Assembly: GCF_007859735.1 (NCBI RefSeq) | Contig: NZ_SIHI01000001.1 | Span: 1,690,341 to 1,754,340, forward strand | Direction: 5' to 3' | DNA length: 64,000 bases | Source of the DNA: Thalassoglobus neptunius | Lineage (GTDB): Bacteria; Planctomycetota; Planctomycetia; Planctomycetales; Planctomycetaceae | Part shown: one piece after another, positions 20,181 to 29,625 of the stretch | Position numbering within the stretch: position 1 is the stretch's first letter | How the letters are laid out: each line of letters opens with the position of its first letter | The notes under the pieces: model-generated | What the model was told of the DNA's origin: nothing | What the model saw: the letters and a program-made list of their open reading frames with translations, nothing else | The model's database searches: none | Made by a program: the position numbers and the translations under genes

Positions 20181-20758
20181 ATGATTACCTTGTCGCGTGA
20201 CATCAAAGTGTGACGCGAGAATCTCGATTTTCCGACTTCTCTGCGGCGAACAAGCTGAACGGCGAAATTTCCAGGACCCGAGGAGATTCGTTGAGAGCTT
20301 CTGAATCAGCGTTCGCAAGTCAGGTGTCAGGCAATTTCATAGAAGCTCTCGCCAACCTCCATTCTGTCGAAAGCTGGCGCGTTCCTGAAGCGTGAAATGA
20401 TCCGGATCAACTCTTTGACACTGGAGTGACTTCTCGCCTCAAAGCGATTCGGGGTCTGCTTCCGACCCATACAACGAAGAGGGTTGAGCAACTCAGGTTG
20501 ATTCTCGAGAAGAATTCCCGAAGCAAGATCGACAATCCAGGGACAGCATCTTCCCCTCAGAATCGCAGCAACTTACACAATCAAAGCATTTCTCGGCAGC
20601 AAGTGAATAAGTGTGAATACTGAAAAACGAGAGCGTGGTCCGGCGACGGAAACAAACTCTTCCTACAAACGCAATAACCCTCTCAATCTTCCCGAGAAGG
20701 GCATTTGAGAGGGCTGTTTCGCAGGATCTTTGACTCTGAGTGAGTCGTTTCAAAAAAG
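20181..20758. other. intergenic region between tRNA-Arg and the ECF gene
   Basis: No supported gene. The region should contain the ECF operon promoter and the 3' end of the tRNA transcript, including the inverted repeat at 20678-20713. Open frames here lack Shine-Dalgarno sites and protein-like composition. Confidence 0.5.
20678..20713 (-). terminator. probable terminator hairpin after tRNA-Arg
   Basis: A perfect 9-base inverted repeat CCCTCTCAA / TTGAGAGGG encloses 18 bases, about 45 bases past the tRNA 3' end. On the minus strand the stem is followed by TTATTGCGTTTGT, a weak T-tract, so efficiency is uncertain. Confidence 0.5.
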
Positions 20759-20832
<74 letters not shown>

Positions 20833-21079
20833 GTGGTGTCCATTGAATGAATTCGGCTGTGCTAAGAAGGCAGCGAGTCACTCATTGGGACGAGAAAGAG
20901 TACACAATTTTCGAATAGAATCAACTCGACAAGAGTCGCTCACTTCGTTGTTACTCAAAGTTTTGCGTTTCCGCTGGGGAGAAGCAATGTGCAGAAGAGT
21001 CTAGCGGGTCCCTTTTGAAACGCAAATCTCGGAGTGGTTGAAATGCGGATGTTCTGTATTCCGGACGGCAGATTGAGGA

Positions 21080-24000
21080 TTATCGGCTGGCGTGTCCTTC
21101 GGGAAGTGCAGCTGTTTCAGTGGTGAGCGGGCCACGGACGACGCGAAATCCAACGACATCGGTTCGTTTGGACTGAAGCGCTTCGCGGTAGGCGAATATC
21201 GATTGGCATGCTTTGTACGAATTCTGAGAGCTTCCTCCACGAAAAATTCGGTGAGTTGGGTCACTTCCACCCCAGCACCACTCGTGAACGTTTCCGGTCA
21301 GATCGAAGAAGCCCCACGCATTGCAAAGTTTTGTTCCGCAGGGTTGGGTTGTGGGGCGAGAGTAAACTGCAAACTGAGGGAGTAAATCGACATCCGATCC
21401 AAAGAAAAAATCAGTTGTTGTCTGAGTTCTGCAACAGTACTCCCACTCAGGTTCCGTTGGGAGGCGGAAACCATCGGCCCCGCTGCGAAGAGTGATTTCG
21501 TAATAGTGCGGCGATCCGGCGCCCGGGTGCGGATCGAGCAATTGAATTTCGTAGACTTCTTCGAGGTCGAACTCCCGACTCAGCCAGTTGCAGTATTGGG
21601 CTGCGTCTTCCAGGCTGACCTGTTGGCAGGGGTGTGTCTCGTCGATCGTTCTTCCAAAGTTCCCGACATCCTTCCAGTTCGGAAGACCCGTGTTGGGATC
21701 ATCGTTGTGTGCAAAATCCTTGAACTGCCGAACTGTGATTTCCTGATCAGACATCCATAAGTTGCCTTCGCTTTGGAAGGTGCCGGTTGATAACTCTGCG
21801 GAACCGACCGGAATGCGGAGCATGGTCAAGTCCATTGGTGTCGTCCACCAGTCTTGTCCTTCAATCGGAGTAGGCGAAGTGGGCAGGGGAGGAATCGGAA
21901 GTTCGAGTCGCTCGAGTGCCCATTTGGATGCACTGTGAGGGCCTGACTCAGGGGATGTGAGGACCCAACCTGAAAGAAGCTGTCCCCAGCGATCGCGCGT
22001 GGACTTTGGCAAATTCGGGATTCCCCCGACAATCGATGCGAATCCGGATCGCAAGTCTGGCGAGTTGACATCGTTCAGCTGATCGAGCAGGCGGTCCATT
22101 CCTCCATTCCAAATTCGGCATACCTGGATAAATGCCGTTCTGGGTTCCGGGTTCCAGATGTCGGTTTCGGGATCGGGGGCTGTGCTCAGAAGCTTTGACG
22201 CCAGTGAGTTGTCGCCCATCTGCATCAAGACAATCGCGACGCGAGCAGCTTCTCTCCAGCGGTTCTGTGAAATCAGATCATCGGCTGTCTCTTTGAGGAT
22301 CTGAGATGCTTCGATTGGGGAGCGTTCAAACGCTTTGGCAATCATGCCAGCTTCTGAAGATGGAGTTGCTTCGTCGAAGATTCCATCGATCAGGTTGGAG
22401 AATTCAATCCGGTCATACGGTGGCGAGAAGCCCCACTCACGCAAAGCCCACCCTGCTGCAATTTGCGTCTTCGAGTCGTTGCGTTCGCGGTACCAGTCGT
22501 TCATGAGAGACTGCCACGACGATTGATCGCGCGGATCAAGTTCATCGATCGAAGCGACGCCATAACAGAAAGCTGAACGCACCTCGGGAGTGGATCCGTC
22601 TTTGAGAACCGTGGCCAGATTGTCGAGGTCTCCGTGCCATTGGATGAGTTCGTCGATGAAGACGCTTCGAGGGTCGGGTGCCGATCCACGGCCAAGTGAA
22701 TTCGGAGTCGACACGGATTCTGTGGAGAGAATCTTCGACACCAATGTGAGATTGCGGAGATGAATCCCAACGATGGCAAGTCGCGAGTAGGCGCGCCAAT
22801 TCTTCTTTTCGAATTCTTGAGATGCACGAATCTGCAGGGCAGTGTTCGCGTCCGATCTCGACACTTCGAGTGCGGGGATCACATTGAATGCTTCGTCCGG
22901 GGGAGTGTCAAGATTTGCGACTGCGTCGATCAATACTTCAACAGGTGGCTCACCGACCTCGGCGAGTGCGTAAGCGAGTGAAAGCTGTTGTTGGCCCGAT
23001 GTGTGATCGAATTGAAATTCTAGTTCTTCCGTGATAATGTCCTTCGGAAGTGAATCGAGGCTGGCGAGTCTCTCCGGAATGTCGAATCCACTGGACAACG
23101 CCACATTCTTGACGGCGTTCTGTGTTTCCGCGCGAATCAACTTCAGCGAATTGTGTTCAGCTCGATTCCATTGCCAAACGATTCCCGCAATCCCCAGAAC
23201 TGCAACAAGCATTAACGATGTCGCGACGATCAGGCCCGACCGGTGCTTTCGAGCGAACTTCCCGAGACGGTATCCCACGCTCGGAGGTCGTGCTCGGACA
23301 GGTTCGTTATTGAGGTAACGAAAGAGGTCGTCCCGGAGTTCTGCGGGGCTGGAATAGCGTCGCGTGCGGTCCTTTTCCAAAGCTTTGATCGCAATCCAGT
23401 CGAGGTCACCGCGCAAGGAGGAGTCAAGGCTTCGGATGTCGGTGCCTCTCTTTGAAGAGACCGCAGCTGCGACTTCTTCACTCTCCGCCAGGCGCCGACT
23501 TGGTCGTTCCGGTTCTTCTTCCCGGATGGTTGTCATCACCTGTTCGATCGACTGTGTTTTTACGGACTCTCGCTTCACCGGAGTTGAACCGGTGAGAAGC
23601 TCATAGAGGACAACTCCGAGGGAGTAGACATCTGTCCGAGTGTCGATCTCGAGTTTGCCCATGCTCGCTTGTTCAGGGCTCATATACTGGAGAGTGCCGA
23701 CGACCTGACCACATAGCGTATCGACAGTTTCTTCACTGAGGCGATTGCTATCGTTGAGCGCTTTCGCGAGCCCGAAGTCGATGACTTTCACTCGTCGTTC
23801 GTTCTCGTACTCTGTAACGAGGACGTTGCTGGGCTTAATGTCACGGTGGATGATGCCTTTGGAGTGGGCATGTTGAACCGCATCACACGCCTGTTGGATC
23901 AAGTTGATCCGTTCCTCAAGCGTGAGGGAGAAGCTGTCGCAATAATCCGTGATCGGAATTCCGTGAACGAACTCCATGGCGACGTAAGGCAAGCCGGATT

Positions 24001-24775
24001 CCGTCGAGCCAGCATCGTAAACAGTGGCGATGTTGACGTGATGCATCAGCGCCATGGCTTGTCGTTCCGCCTGAAATCTCGCCATTACTCCTCGCGATTC
24101 AAGGCCCTGGCGAATGACTTTCAGTGCGACTTTTCGTCGGACCGGCTCAGATTGTTCCGCCAGATAGACGGTTCCCATTCCGCCTTGCCCGATTTCCTTG
24201 ATCAGTCGGTACGGGCCAATTGATCGCGAAGTTTTGGAAAGGTCCTCCCCATCGGGGATCGGTTCCGTGGGAGCAGAAAAACCGCCCGCAGGTGTGCCCT
24301 TCAGAAATTCTTCAGAGTGTTCCGGAAAGAGTGAATGAATGGTTTCAACGTCGTCCGGAAACTCGTTGATCATGTCGTCGAGGCTGATCGATTCCCCGTC
24401 AAGCTGCAGGGCAGCACGTTTTCGATCGACCAGTTCGGAAATGGCTTCTTCGCGATCAGAGTCGCTGAGGTCTTCTGGCAGATACTCGGACAAACGACGA
24501 TTTCGCCCAGCTTGGATGTCGAGTTCAAATTCCGTAACGATTGAGGCCAACTTGTCTTCTGGCCTGGGCTTGTCGGAGGTTGTCGAGTCATCCGTCGGGA
24601 ACGCGACGGTCTGTTCCGCCGCAATGGACTGGATTTCGAGGAGTTTCTCACGAAATTCGTCTCGATCCTGTTCCGAAACGGATTCGACATAGGCATCAAT
24701 GTCGGGAGTTTTGCCTGCGCGGAGTTCTTCCTCGAAACGCGAGCATAACTCACTGATGTCGTCTGACCGGTGCAT
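21080..24775 (-). CDS. membrane Ser/Thr protein kinase with C-terminal FGE-sulfatase-like domain
   Basis: 1231 residues. Two N-terminal repeats (SRFEEELRAGKTPDIDAYV; TEFELDIQAGRNRRLSEYL) are typical of planctomycete kinases. The kinase domain spans about 189-480: glycine loop IGQGGMGTVY, VALKV lysine, HRDIKPSNV, DFGLAKA, YMSPEQAS, so all catalytic residues are present. A single membrane helix (GLIVATSLMLVAVLGIAGIV) is near 540. A long helical middle follows, then an FGE-sulfatase fold (SUMF1-like) at about 1020-1220 with MSDQEITVRQF, RLPTEPEWEYCCR and GNVHEWCWGG. One of the two copper-binding cysteines of true FGE is missing, so this domain is probably a ligand-binding sensor. It is separated from the sulfatase gene by 358 bases. 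Confidence 0.92.
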   Translation of the reverse strand: MHRSDDISELCSRFEEELRAGKTPDIDAYVESVSEQDRDEFREKLLEIQSIAAEQTVAFPTDDSTTSDKPRPEDKLASIVTEFELDIQAGRNRRLSEYLPEDLSDSDREEAISELVDRKRAALQLDGESISLDDMINEFPDDVETIHSLFPEHSEEFLKGTPAGGFSAPTEPIPDGEDLSKTSRSIGPYRLIKEIGQGGMGTVYLAEQSEPVRRKVALKVIRQGLESRGVMARFQAERQAMALMHHVNIATVYDAGSTESGLPYVAMEFVHGIPITDYCDSFSLTLEERINLIQQACDAVQHAHSKGIIHRDIKPSNVLVTEYENERRVKVIDFGLAKALNDSNRLSEETVDTLCGQVVGTLQYMSPEQASMGKLEIDTRTDVYSLGVVLYELLTGSTPVKRESVKTQSIEQVMTTIREEEPERPSRRLAESEEVAAAVSSKRGTDIRSLDSSLRGDLDWIAIKALEKDRTRRYSSPAELRDDLFRYLNNEPVRARPPSVGYRLGKFARKHRSGLIVATSLMLVAVLGIAGIVWQWNRAEHNSLKLIRAETQNAVKNVALSSGFDIPERLASLDSLPKDIITEELEFQFDHTSGQQQLSLAYALAEVGEPPVEVLIDAVANLDTPPDEAFNVIPALEVSRSDANTALQIRASQEFEKKNWRAYSRLAIVGIHLRNLTLVSKILSTESVSTPNSLGRGSAPDPRSVFIDELIQWHGDLDNLATVLKDGSTPEVRSAFCYGVASIDELDPRDQSSWQSLMNDWYRERNDSKTQIAAGWALREWGFSPPYDRIEFSNLIDGIFDEATPSSEAGMIAKAFERSPIEASQILKETADDLISQNRWREAARVAIVLMQMGDNSLASKLLSTAPDPETDIWNPEPRTAFIQVCRIWNGGMDRLLDQLNDVNSPDLRSGFASIVGGIPNLPKSTRDRWGQLLSGWVLTSPESGPHSASKWALERLELPIPPLPTSPTPIEGQDWWTTPMDLTMLRIPVGSAELSTGTFQSEGNLWMSDQEITVRQFKDFAHNDDPNTGLPNWKDVGNFGRTIDETHPCQQVSLEDAAQYCNWLSREFDLEEVYEIQLLDPHPGAGSPHYYEITLRSGADGFRLPTEPEWEYCCRTQTTTDFFFGSDVDLLPQFAVYSRPTTQPCGTKLCNAWGFFDLTGNVHEWCWGGSDPTHRIFRGGSSQNSYKACQSIFAYREALQSKRTDVVGFRVVRGPLTTETAALPEGHASR

Positions 24776-25133
24776 CCGCTATTGACCCTTTACAACCCGC
24801 ATCCTCAACGAAAACCCCCGAACGAATTCCGAACAAGGTCTTTCACAGAATAAATTTACGAGATCTCCAGCGCATTGTCACGCTTTTAGTGCGAACCGAA
24901 GTCGATTCCCTTTATCCCGATTGGCAGTCAGAACTTGTGATCCCAGCGATAATCAGATGGGGCAGCCCGAACGATCTCCCGAGAGGTATCTTTCAAATTA
25001 AAGGAACACAATTCAAGCAAATTGGTTCGCTGTCGAGACAAAACAGTCACAAATTCCGAAAAGTGGACGGGTGACGCGAACGTTTGCGGGAAGACCACTT
25101 ACGGATAAGGATTCCAATGCGCACAATGCGAAT
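24776..25133. other. intergenic region upstream of the kinase gene
   Basis: 358 bases between two minus-strand genes. It probably holds the kinase promoter. No gene, no stable hairpin with T-run, and no recognisable operator was found. Confidence 0.5.
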
Positions 25134-26759
25134 TCACTTCTTCTGATTCTTCTTTTTCTTCGGTCGATCCTTCGGCCAGGGGAGAACGTTGGCCTGCTCA
25201 GCCCACTCAGTCCAGCGAGCGATCATGGAATCAACTCGTTCCAAGTGCTCTGATCGCAGGTCGTTTGTCTCAGTGCGTTCTTCGGAAAGGTCGTAGAGTT
25301 CCCAGTTTTCCGGGGAATGAGCATTCAGCGTCACCAATTTCCAATCGCCCTCGCGAATGGCGGCGTGTGCTTCGTGTTCCCAGAAAAGAGTCCGATGTTC
25401 ACGTCGTTCGGGGTCCAGAAATGTCGGGACCAGACTTTTTCCGGGAGCCTGTTTGATCACCTGCCCGTTGAATTCCTCAGGATAATCAGCATCAGCGACA
25501 TCAAGGCATGTCGCAAGGATGTCAATGACATGTCCGGGTTGATGTGTCAATCCGCCGGCAGACTTGATGAGTTGCGGCCAGTGAGCGATCAGAGGAGTCG
25601 CAATTCCTCCTTCGTGAACCCAACGTTTGTGCATCCGGAACGGTGTGTTCGACGCATTTGACCAGGCTTCACCCATGCTGCTTGATCGTGCCGATTCGTT
25701 TCTCCAGTCAGCGAAGTTTTCCTCGGTGTTCTCCTGCCATTTGTATCCGAACATCCCGCCTTCTGCACAGCACCCGTTGTCAGAGAGGAAGAAGATCAGC
25801 GTCCGGTCGAGTTCGCCCGAGTCACGGAGAGTCTGGATGATGCGGCCAATGTTCTCGTCCATTCTCTCAATCTGTGCAGCATAGATCTCTCTTCGAAACG
25901 CCAACTCCTGTTGATCTTCGAGAGTCAATTCGGACCATTCCGGACATCCGGACGGAGAGAGTTGCGTGTCGTTCCGAACGATCCCCAATTCCTTTATCTT
26001 CTGAAGTTTCTCGGCACGCAGGACATCCCAGCCTTCATCGTAGCGGCCCTGACATCGATCGATGTTCTCTTGGGGAGCTTCGAGCGGCCAGTGCGGAGAG
26101 TTAAAAGCTGTGTAAAGGAAGAATGGCTTGTCGTTAGATTGCGATTCTTTTAAGAACTTAACCGACCAGTCAGTGAAGACATCGGTGGTGTACCATTCTT
26201 GTTCCGGGTGAAGCGTATTAGGAGGATCAACAGTTGGGGGGATGACAAGTTGGTCGTTGTGATAAACAGGGCATCCAGGCAAGACTTTAAAATAGCTGTC
26301 GACATGAATGTGAATTCCATAAAAGTGCTCAAAGCCGCGATCAGTCGGCCATTGTCCTTGCTGATGTCCGATATGCCATTTCCCGGCCATCATGGTTCGG
26401 TAGCCCGCACTCTTGAGAACCTCAGCGATGGTCACACAGTTCTTGTTGAGGTAGGGGTGGTAGCCGTCACCCCGGTCTGAGTAAACCATGTGCCCAACAC
26501 CTGATTCATGCGGGTACAGGCCGGTCATCAGAGAAGCCCGCGTCGGGCAACATCTTCCTGTGTTATAGAACTGTGTGAAGCGTAATCCGCCCTCGGCGAG
26601 TGAATCAATATTCGGAGTTTGAATCTCTCCGCCATAGCAACCAATGTCTGAGAAGCCCATGTCATCGGCCATGATCAGAACGATATTCGGACGACGGTCT
26701 TCCGCGAAGGCCGGTCCGGAAAAGAGGATGGTCAATGCAACAATGTTAATGGGCTTCAT
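25134..26759 (-). CDS. exported arylsulfatase (sulfatase family, Cys-type)
   Basis: 541 residues from ATG 26759, preceded by GAGGA. The signal peptide ends in PAFAEDRRP. The core has metal-binding DD in NIVLIMADDMGFSDIG, the formylglycine signature CCPTRASLMTG (modified Cys70, C-x-P-x-R), GKWHIG, and LSDNG for the second metal site. The length is typical. The tail is lysine-rich (PKKKKNQKK), which is common in planctomycete sulfatases but of unknown role. It probably desulfates algal or other marine glycans in the periplasm, and needs a formylglycine-generating enzyme from elsewhere in the genome. It lies 130 bases downstream of the GH5/GH43-like gene and is probably co-transcribed with it. 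Confidence 0.93.
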   Translation of the reverse strand: MKPINIVALTILFSGPAFAEDRRPNIVLIMADDMGFSDIGCYGGEIQTPNIDSLAEGGLRFTQFYNTGRCCPTRASLMTGLYPHESGVGHMVYSDRGDGYHPYLNKNCVTIAEVLKSAGYRTMMAGKWHIGHQQGQWPTDRGFEHFYGIHIHVDSYFKVLPGCPVYHNDQLVIPPTVDPPNTLHPEQEWYTTDVFTDWSVKFLKESQSNDKPFFLYTAFNSPHWPLEAPQENIDRCQGRYDEGWDVLRAEKLQKIKELGIVRNDTQLSPSGCPEWSELTLEDQQELAFRREIYAAQIERMDENIGRIIQTLRDSGELDRTLIFFLSDNGCCAEGGMFGYKWQENTEENFADWRNESARSSSMGEAWSNASNTPFRMHKRWVHEGGIATPLIAHWPQLIKSAGGLTHQPGHVIDILATCLDVADADYPEEFNGQVIKQAPGKSLVPTFLDPERREHRTLFWEHEAHAAIREGDWKLVTLNAHSPENWELYDLSEERTETNDLRSEHLERVDSMIARWTEWAEQANVLPWPKDRPKKKKNQKK

Positions 26760-26888
26760 TGTGGAAATCCTCAACGTCTGTACTCGCAGCATGGAATGAA
26801 ATGATCGATGAGACAAGAGTTTGATTCGCTCAGGAGAGGTTGTTGAGAGCACGTTTATGTCAATTCACGAGCTTTAACTGTTTAAGCT

Positions 26889-29147
26889 CTAATTGTCGAG
26901 TTGGAACTGCTGTGCTTCGTCCGGTCCCGGAGTGGAATATCCGGGGGCTTTTGCGCGTATGAAGACTTCTCCATCGTCTCTGATCTGAACGTCTAACGGC
27001 ACAAGCGTCACGCCTTGTTCGTTAATCGTTTGGGCTGTTCGTCCGAGGTCGGTGGTTTCGATTCCCTCAGAAGACAACGGCGGTCGATTCGCATTGAAGA
27101 AGGCTGTGCACCACCAGCGTCCTTGATGATCTTGGAAAGGAGTTCCATGACCGAGGAAACGACCGACGAACTGGCGCTCGCTATAGGGGCCTTCAATGTC
27201 GTCGGAAGTGGCATAATAAAGGTTGTAGCTGCCGTGTCGCATCACGCCGGTTGACCAACCAGTCCCGAATAAAACGTACTTGTCGCCGATCTTGTGGAGC
27301 AGGCAACCTTCGTGTCCCATCTTGCTTGTTTCCCCACTTGGGCCAATCCTGGTCGGTTTCTTTTGAAAGCCGCTCCAGTCAGGTTTGATCGGGGCAATTG
27401 ACGTCGCTCCCCAGATCATCCACCACGTCTCGTCGTCATCTTGAGAGAGTGATGGGTCATGCCGTTTGCGAATGGAGACGCCCATCGGATTGCTCCACGG
27501 ACCACTCACTTCTGCCCCTTCAGAGAGTGAGAGATTGGCTCCTGCAACGGGCGAAGGGCTTGTATGAATGAGCGCCCAGCGGTCTCCAATCCAATGAAGT
27601 TCAGGGGCCCTAAGCCTCCATTCTGACTCTGGGGTGTTCTGGAACTTTTTAGGCTGTCGTTGAAACCAGACACCAGACTTCAATGTGAACGGAGTTCCGA
27701 GAGTCTCCCAGTCGATAAGATCGCGACTTCGCCAGACTTGCGCTTTCCAGCCGACCAGTGACAAGTTTCCGAGTCCGGTGTTATATGGGTCAAGGTGTTG
27801 TCGCGGGTCATCAGGAAGCGGAGTTGTTCCGGTGAGGTAATAATAACCATCCGGGCCGAGAGTAATGAACGGATCGCGAATCCATCCCTGTTTAACGAAA
27901 ACAGCTTCGTTATGATCTTTCAGTTTCGATTCGAGGACGTCTCTTTCTGGAACGTCTTGAATCTTAGGCGGCTGACTCTGTTGGGTTGGAGGCTGCCGAG
28001 TCAATGATTGAATCACTTTCACTTCAGCAGCAGAGTAAGGAGTTCCATCCTTGCGAAAGACGTCATGATGCCAGAGGTTCGGTTCTTGAGTATACGGCTT
28101 ATTCCAAGAGTCCCAGGGATAAATGGTTTGCGATTTTCCATCGACAAGCCCCCAGTTGTATGCGCCAACACGATTCTTGTGAATGATCGGGAGGATTGCT
28201 TCGAAGGTCGACTTGTTTCCGCGAGCCATATATTCCGTGCAAAAGACCGGGCGGCCGAGTTGTAATAAACCCTGTGTTAACCTTTGCGTTTCTTTCGGGC
28301 CAGCATATGTGTGAAACGAAGTGACATCAGATGCTTCAATCGAGAATCGTTGAATCGAACTGGGTGCCTCAAGATAGTTCCCAGCCCAAACGCCACAGGT
28401 CAGTGGCTGTGATGGATTCACCTCTCGAGCCCATTCGAATGTTTTCCTCAGAAGTTCTTCGGCGCGTCGTGCCTTTTCTTCGGGCGGCAACTCCTGCTTT
28501 GTTCCATCAACGCCGTAAGAGTTTGCAACATTGTTGTCCGGTTCGTTGAACAGATCCCAAAGAAGGATGCGGGAGTCATCCTTATACCTCCGCATCACAG
28601 CTTGAACGTATGGCTTTAAGCTGTCTTGAAGGGACGAGTCTTCGAGAAGCTTTCGGCCAGGCGATTGAACCCATCCCGAATTGTGAAGTCCGGGCGTGGG
28701 ATCAGGCTGTTTTCCCAGTTCAGGGTATGGATGCCAAACGCCATCGAAAATGACCATCATCGTGCTGATGCCGTGCGAGTCCGCAATCTCAAGGTATTTA
28801 TCGAACCGCTGAAAGAATCCTTCGGGATCGGCTTTCCATGCGAGGTCATGCAGAAAGACTCGCATCGAATTCATTCCGATCGCAGCTGCCCAGCCGAGTT
28901 CGCGATCAATCGTTTCAGGATCGAACGTCTCAGCTTGCCACATTTCGAGCTGATTGATCGCAGTCGACGGCACAAAGTTCGCGCCGACCGGCCATGCGAC
29001 AGAGTCGTACCATTCGTTGGCTCGCTCGGCACTCCATCGTCCGGGTTGGTCGGAGAATTCAGTAATGGAAGGAGCAGCAGGCTGCTGAGCAAACGCGAAG
29101 TTCGCCCAAGTCAGAAGGAAAGCCAGCGAGAGCGCGAAATTCTTCAT
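26889..29147 (-). CDS. exported two-domain glycosidase: GH5-like barrel plus GH43-like propeller
   Basis: 752 residues with a signal peptide (KNFALSLAFLLTWANFAFA). Domain 1 (about 25-385) is a cellulase-type TIM barrel: GMNSMRVFLHDLAW, DSRILLWDLFNEPDNN with the acid/base Glu in NEP, and VFCTEYMARG with the nucleophile-position Glu. Domain 2 (about 405-735) is a five-blade GH43/GH117-like propeller: WIRDPFITLGPDGYYYLTGT with the catalytic-base Asp, RAPELHWIGDRWALIH with the acid Glu position, and GHGTPFQDHQGRWW. It is probably a periplasmic glycan hydrolase with two active sites, operonic with the sulfatase, suggesting a sulfated polysaccharide. The exact substrate is unknown. Confidence 0.85.
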   Translation of the reverse strand: MKNFALSLAFLLTWANFAFAQQPAAPSITEFSDQPGRWSAERANEWYDSVAWPVGANFVPSTAINQLEMWQAETFDPETIDRELGWAAAIGMNSMRVFLHDLAWKADPEGFFQRFDKYLEIADSHGISTMMVIFDGVWHPYPELGKQPDPTPGLHNSGWVQSPGRKLLEDSSLQDSLKPYVQAVMRRYKDDSRILLWDLFNEPDNNVANSYGVDGTKQELPPEEKARRAEELLRKTFEWAREVNPSQPLTCGVWAGNYLEAPSSIQRFSIEASDVTSFHTYAGPKETQRLTQGLLQLGRPVFCTEYMARGNKSTFEAILPIIHKNRVGAYNWGLVDGKSQTIYPWDSWNKPYTQEPNLWHHDVFRKDGTPYSAAEVKVIQSLTRQPPTQQSQPPKIQDVPERDVLESKLKDHNEAVFVKQGWIRDPFITLGPDGYYYLTGTTPLPDDPRQHLDPYNTGLGNLSLVGWKAQVWRSRDLIDWETLGTPFTLKSGVWFQRQPKKFQNTPESEWRLRAPELHWIGDRWALIHTSPSPVAGANLSLSEGAEVSGPWSNPMGVSIRKRHDPSLSQDDDETWWMIWGATSIAPIKPDWSGFQKKPTRIGPSGETSKMGHEGCLLHKIGDKYVLFGTGWSTGVMRHGSYNLYYATSDDIEGPYSERQFVGRFLGHGTPFQDHQGRWWCTAFFNANRPPLSSEGIETTDLGRTAQTINEQGVTLVPLDVQIRDDGEVFIRAKAPGYSTPGPDEAQQFQLDN

Positions 29148-29625
29148 GAGAAAAGTCTCATTGTCCGGAGGTAGTAGGAAAAAGTTTCGACGCGGGAAAC
29201 GGTGTCCCGACTGGTCTCAGCGATCTGGCGAATCTCATCGCTCAGACAAATTGTTGCAGCCTCACTGAATGAGTCGGCATGGGGCAACGCGACGGTCGTT
29301 GATTTCGAAGCTTCTTTCGAGTGTCGAAATTGAACGCATCGAGAGAAGGGCACGATCACAAAACACATCAACCAGTAGATCGCCGTCTGTTGATTTGTGA
29401 CTGATTGGAGAGCAAATGTCGAACAGCTCAGTCAAGATTTCGACAGAAGTCCAAGCAAGGACGCCGATTCGAGCAGATCTTCGGCAAAGCTTTTCAGAAG
29501 CCCTGAAATTCTTCGTCACAACTTGAGAAAGATTTGAGTATGACGAACAGCTCAAACTCGCGCGGAGAATCCTTCGAGCCTCTGATGGGACCCGTGTTTT
29601 CTTCTCTCACTATCCCGTCAGCGAA
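29148..29625. other. intergenic region
   Basis: 478 bases between the GH5/GH43-like gene and the LptF/G permease gene, both on the minus strand. Open frames in it look like chance. It probably holds the promoter of the glycosidase-sulfatase pair. No terminator or operator is recognisable. Confidence 0.5.

Noticed and set aside
25134-26759. Sulfatase activation by the neighbouring kinase-FGE protein
   Set aside because: The FGE-like domain lacks one active-site Cys, and the kinase is membrane bound with its own regulatory design.
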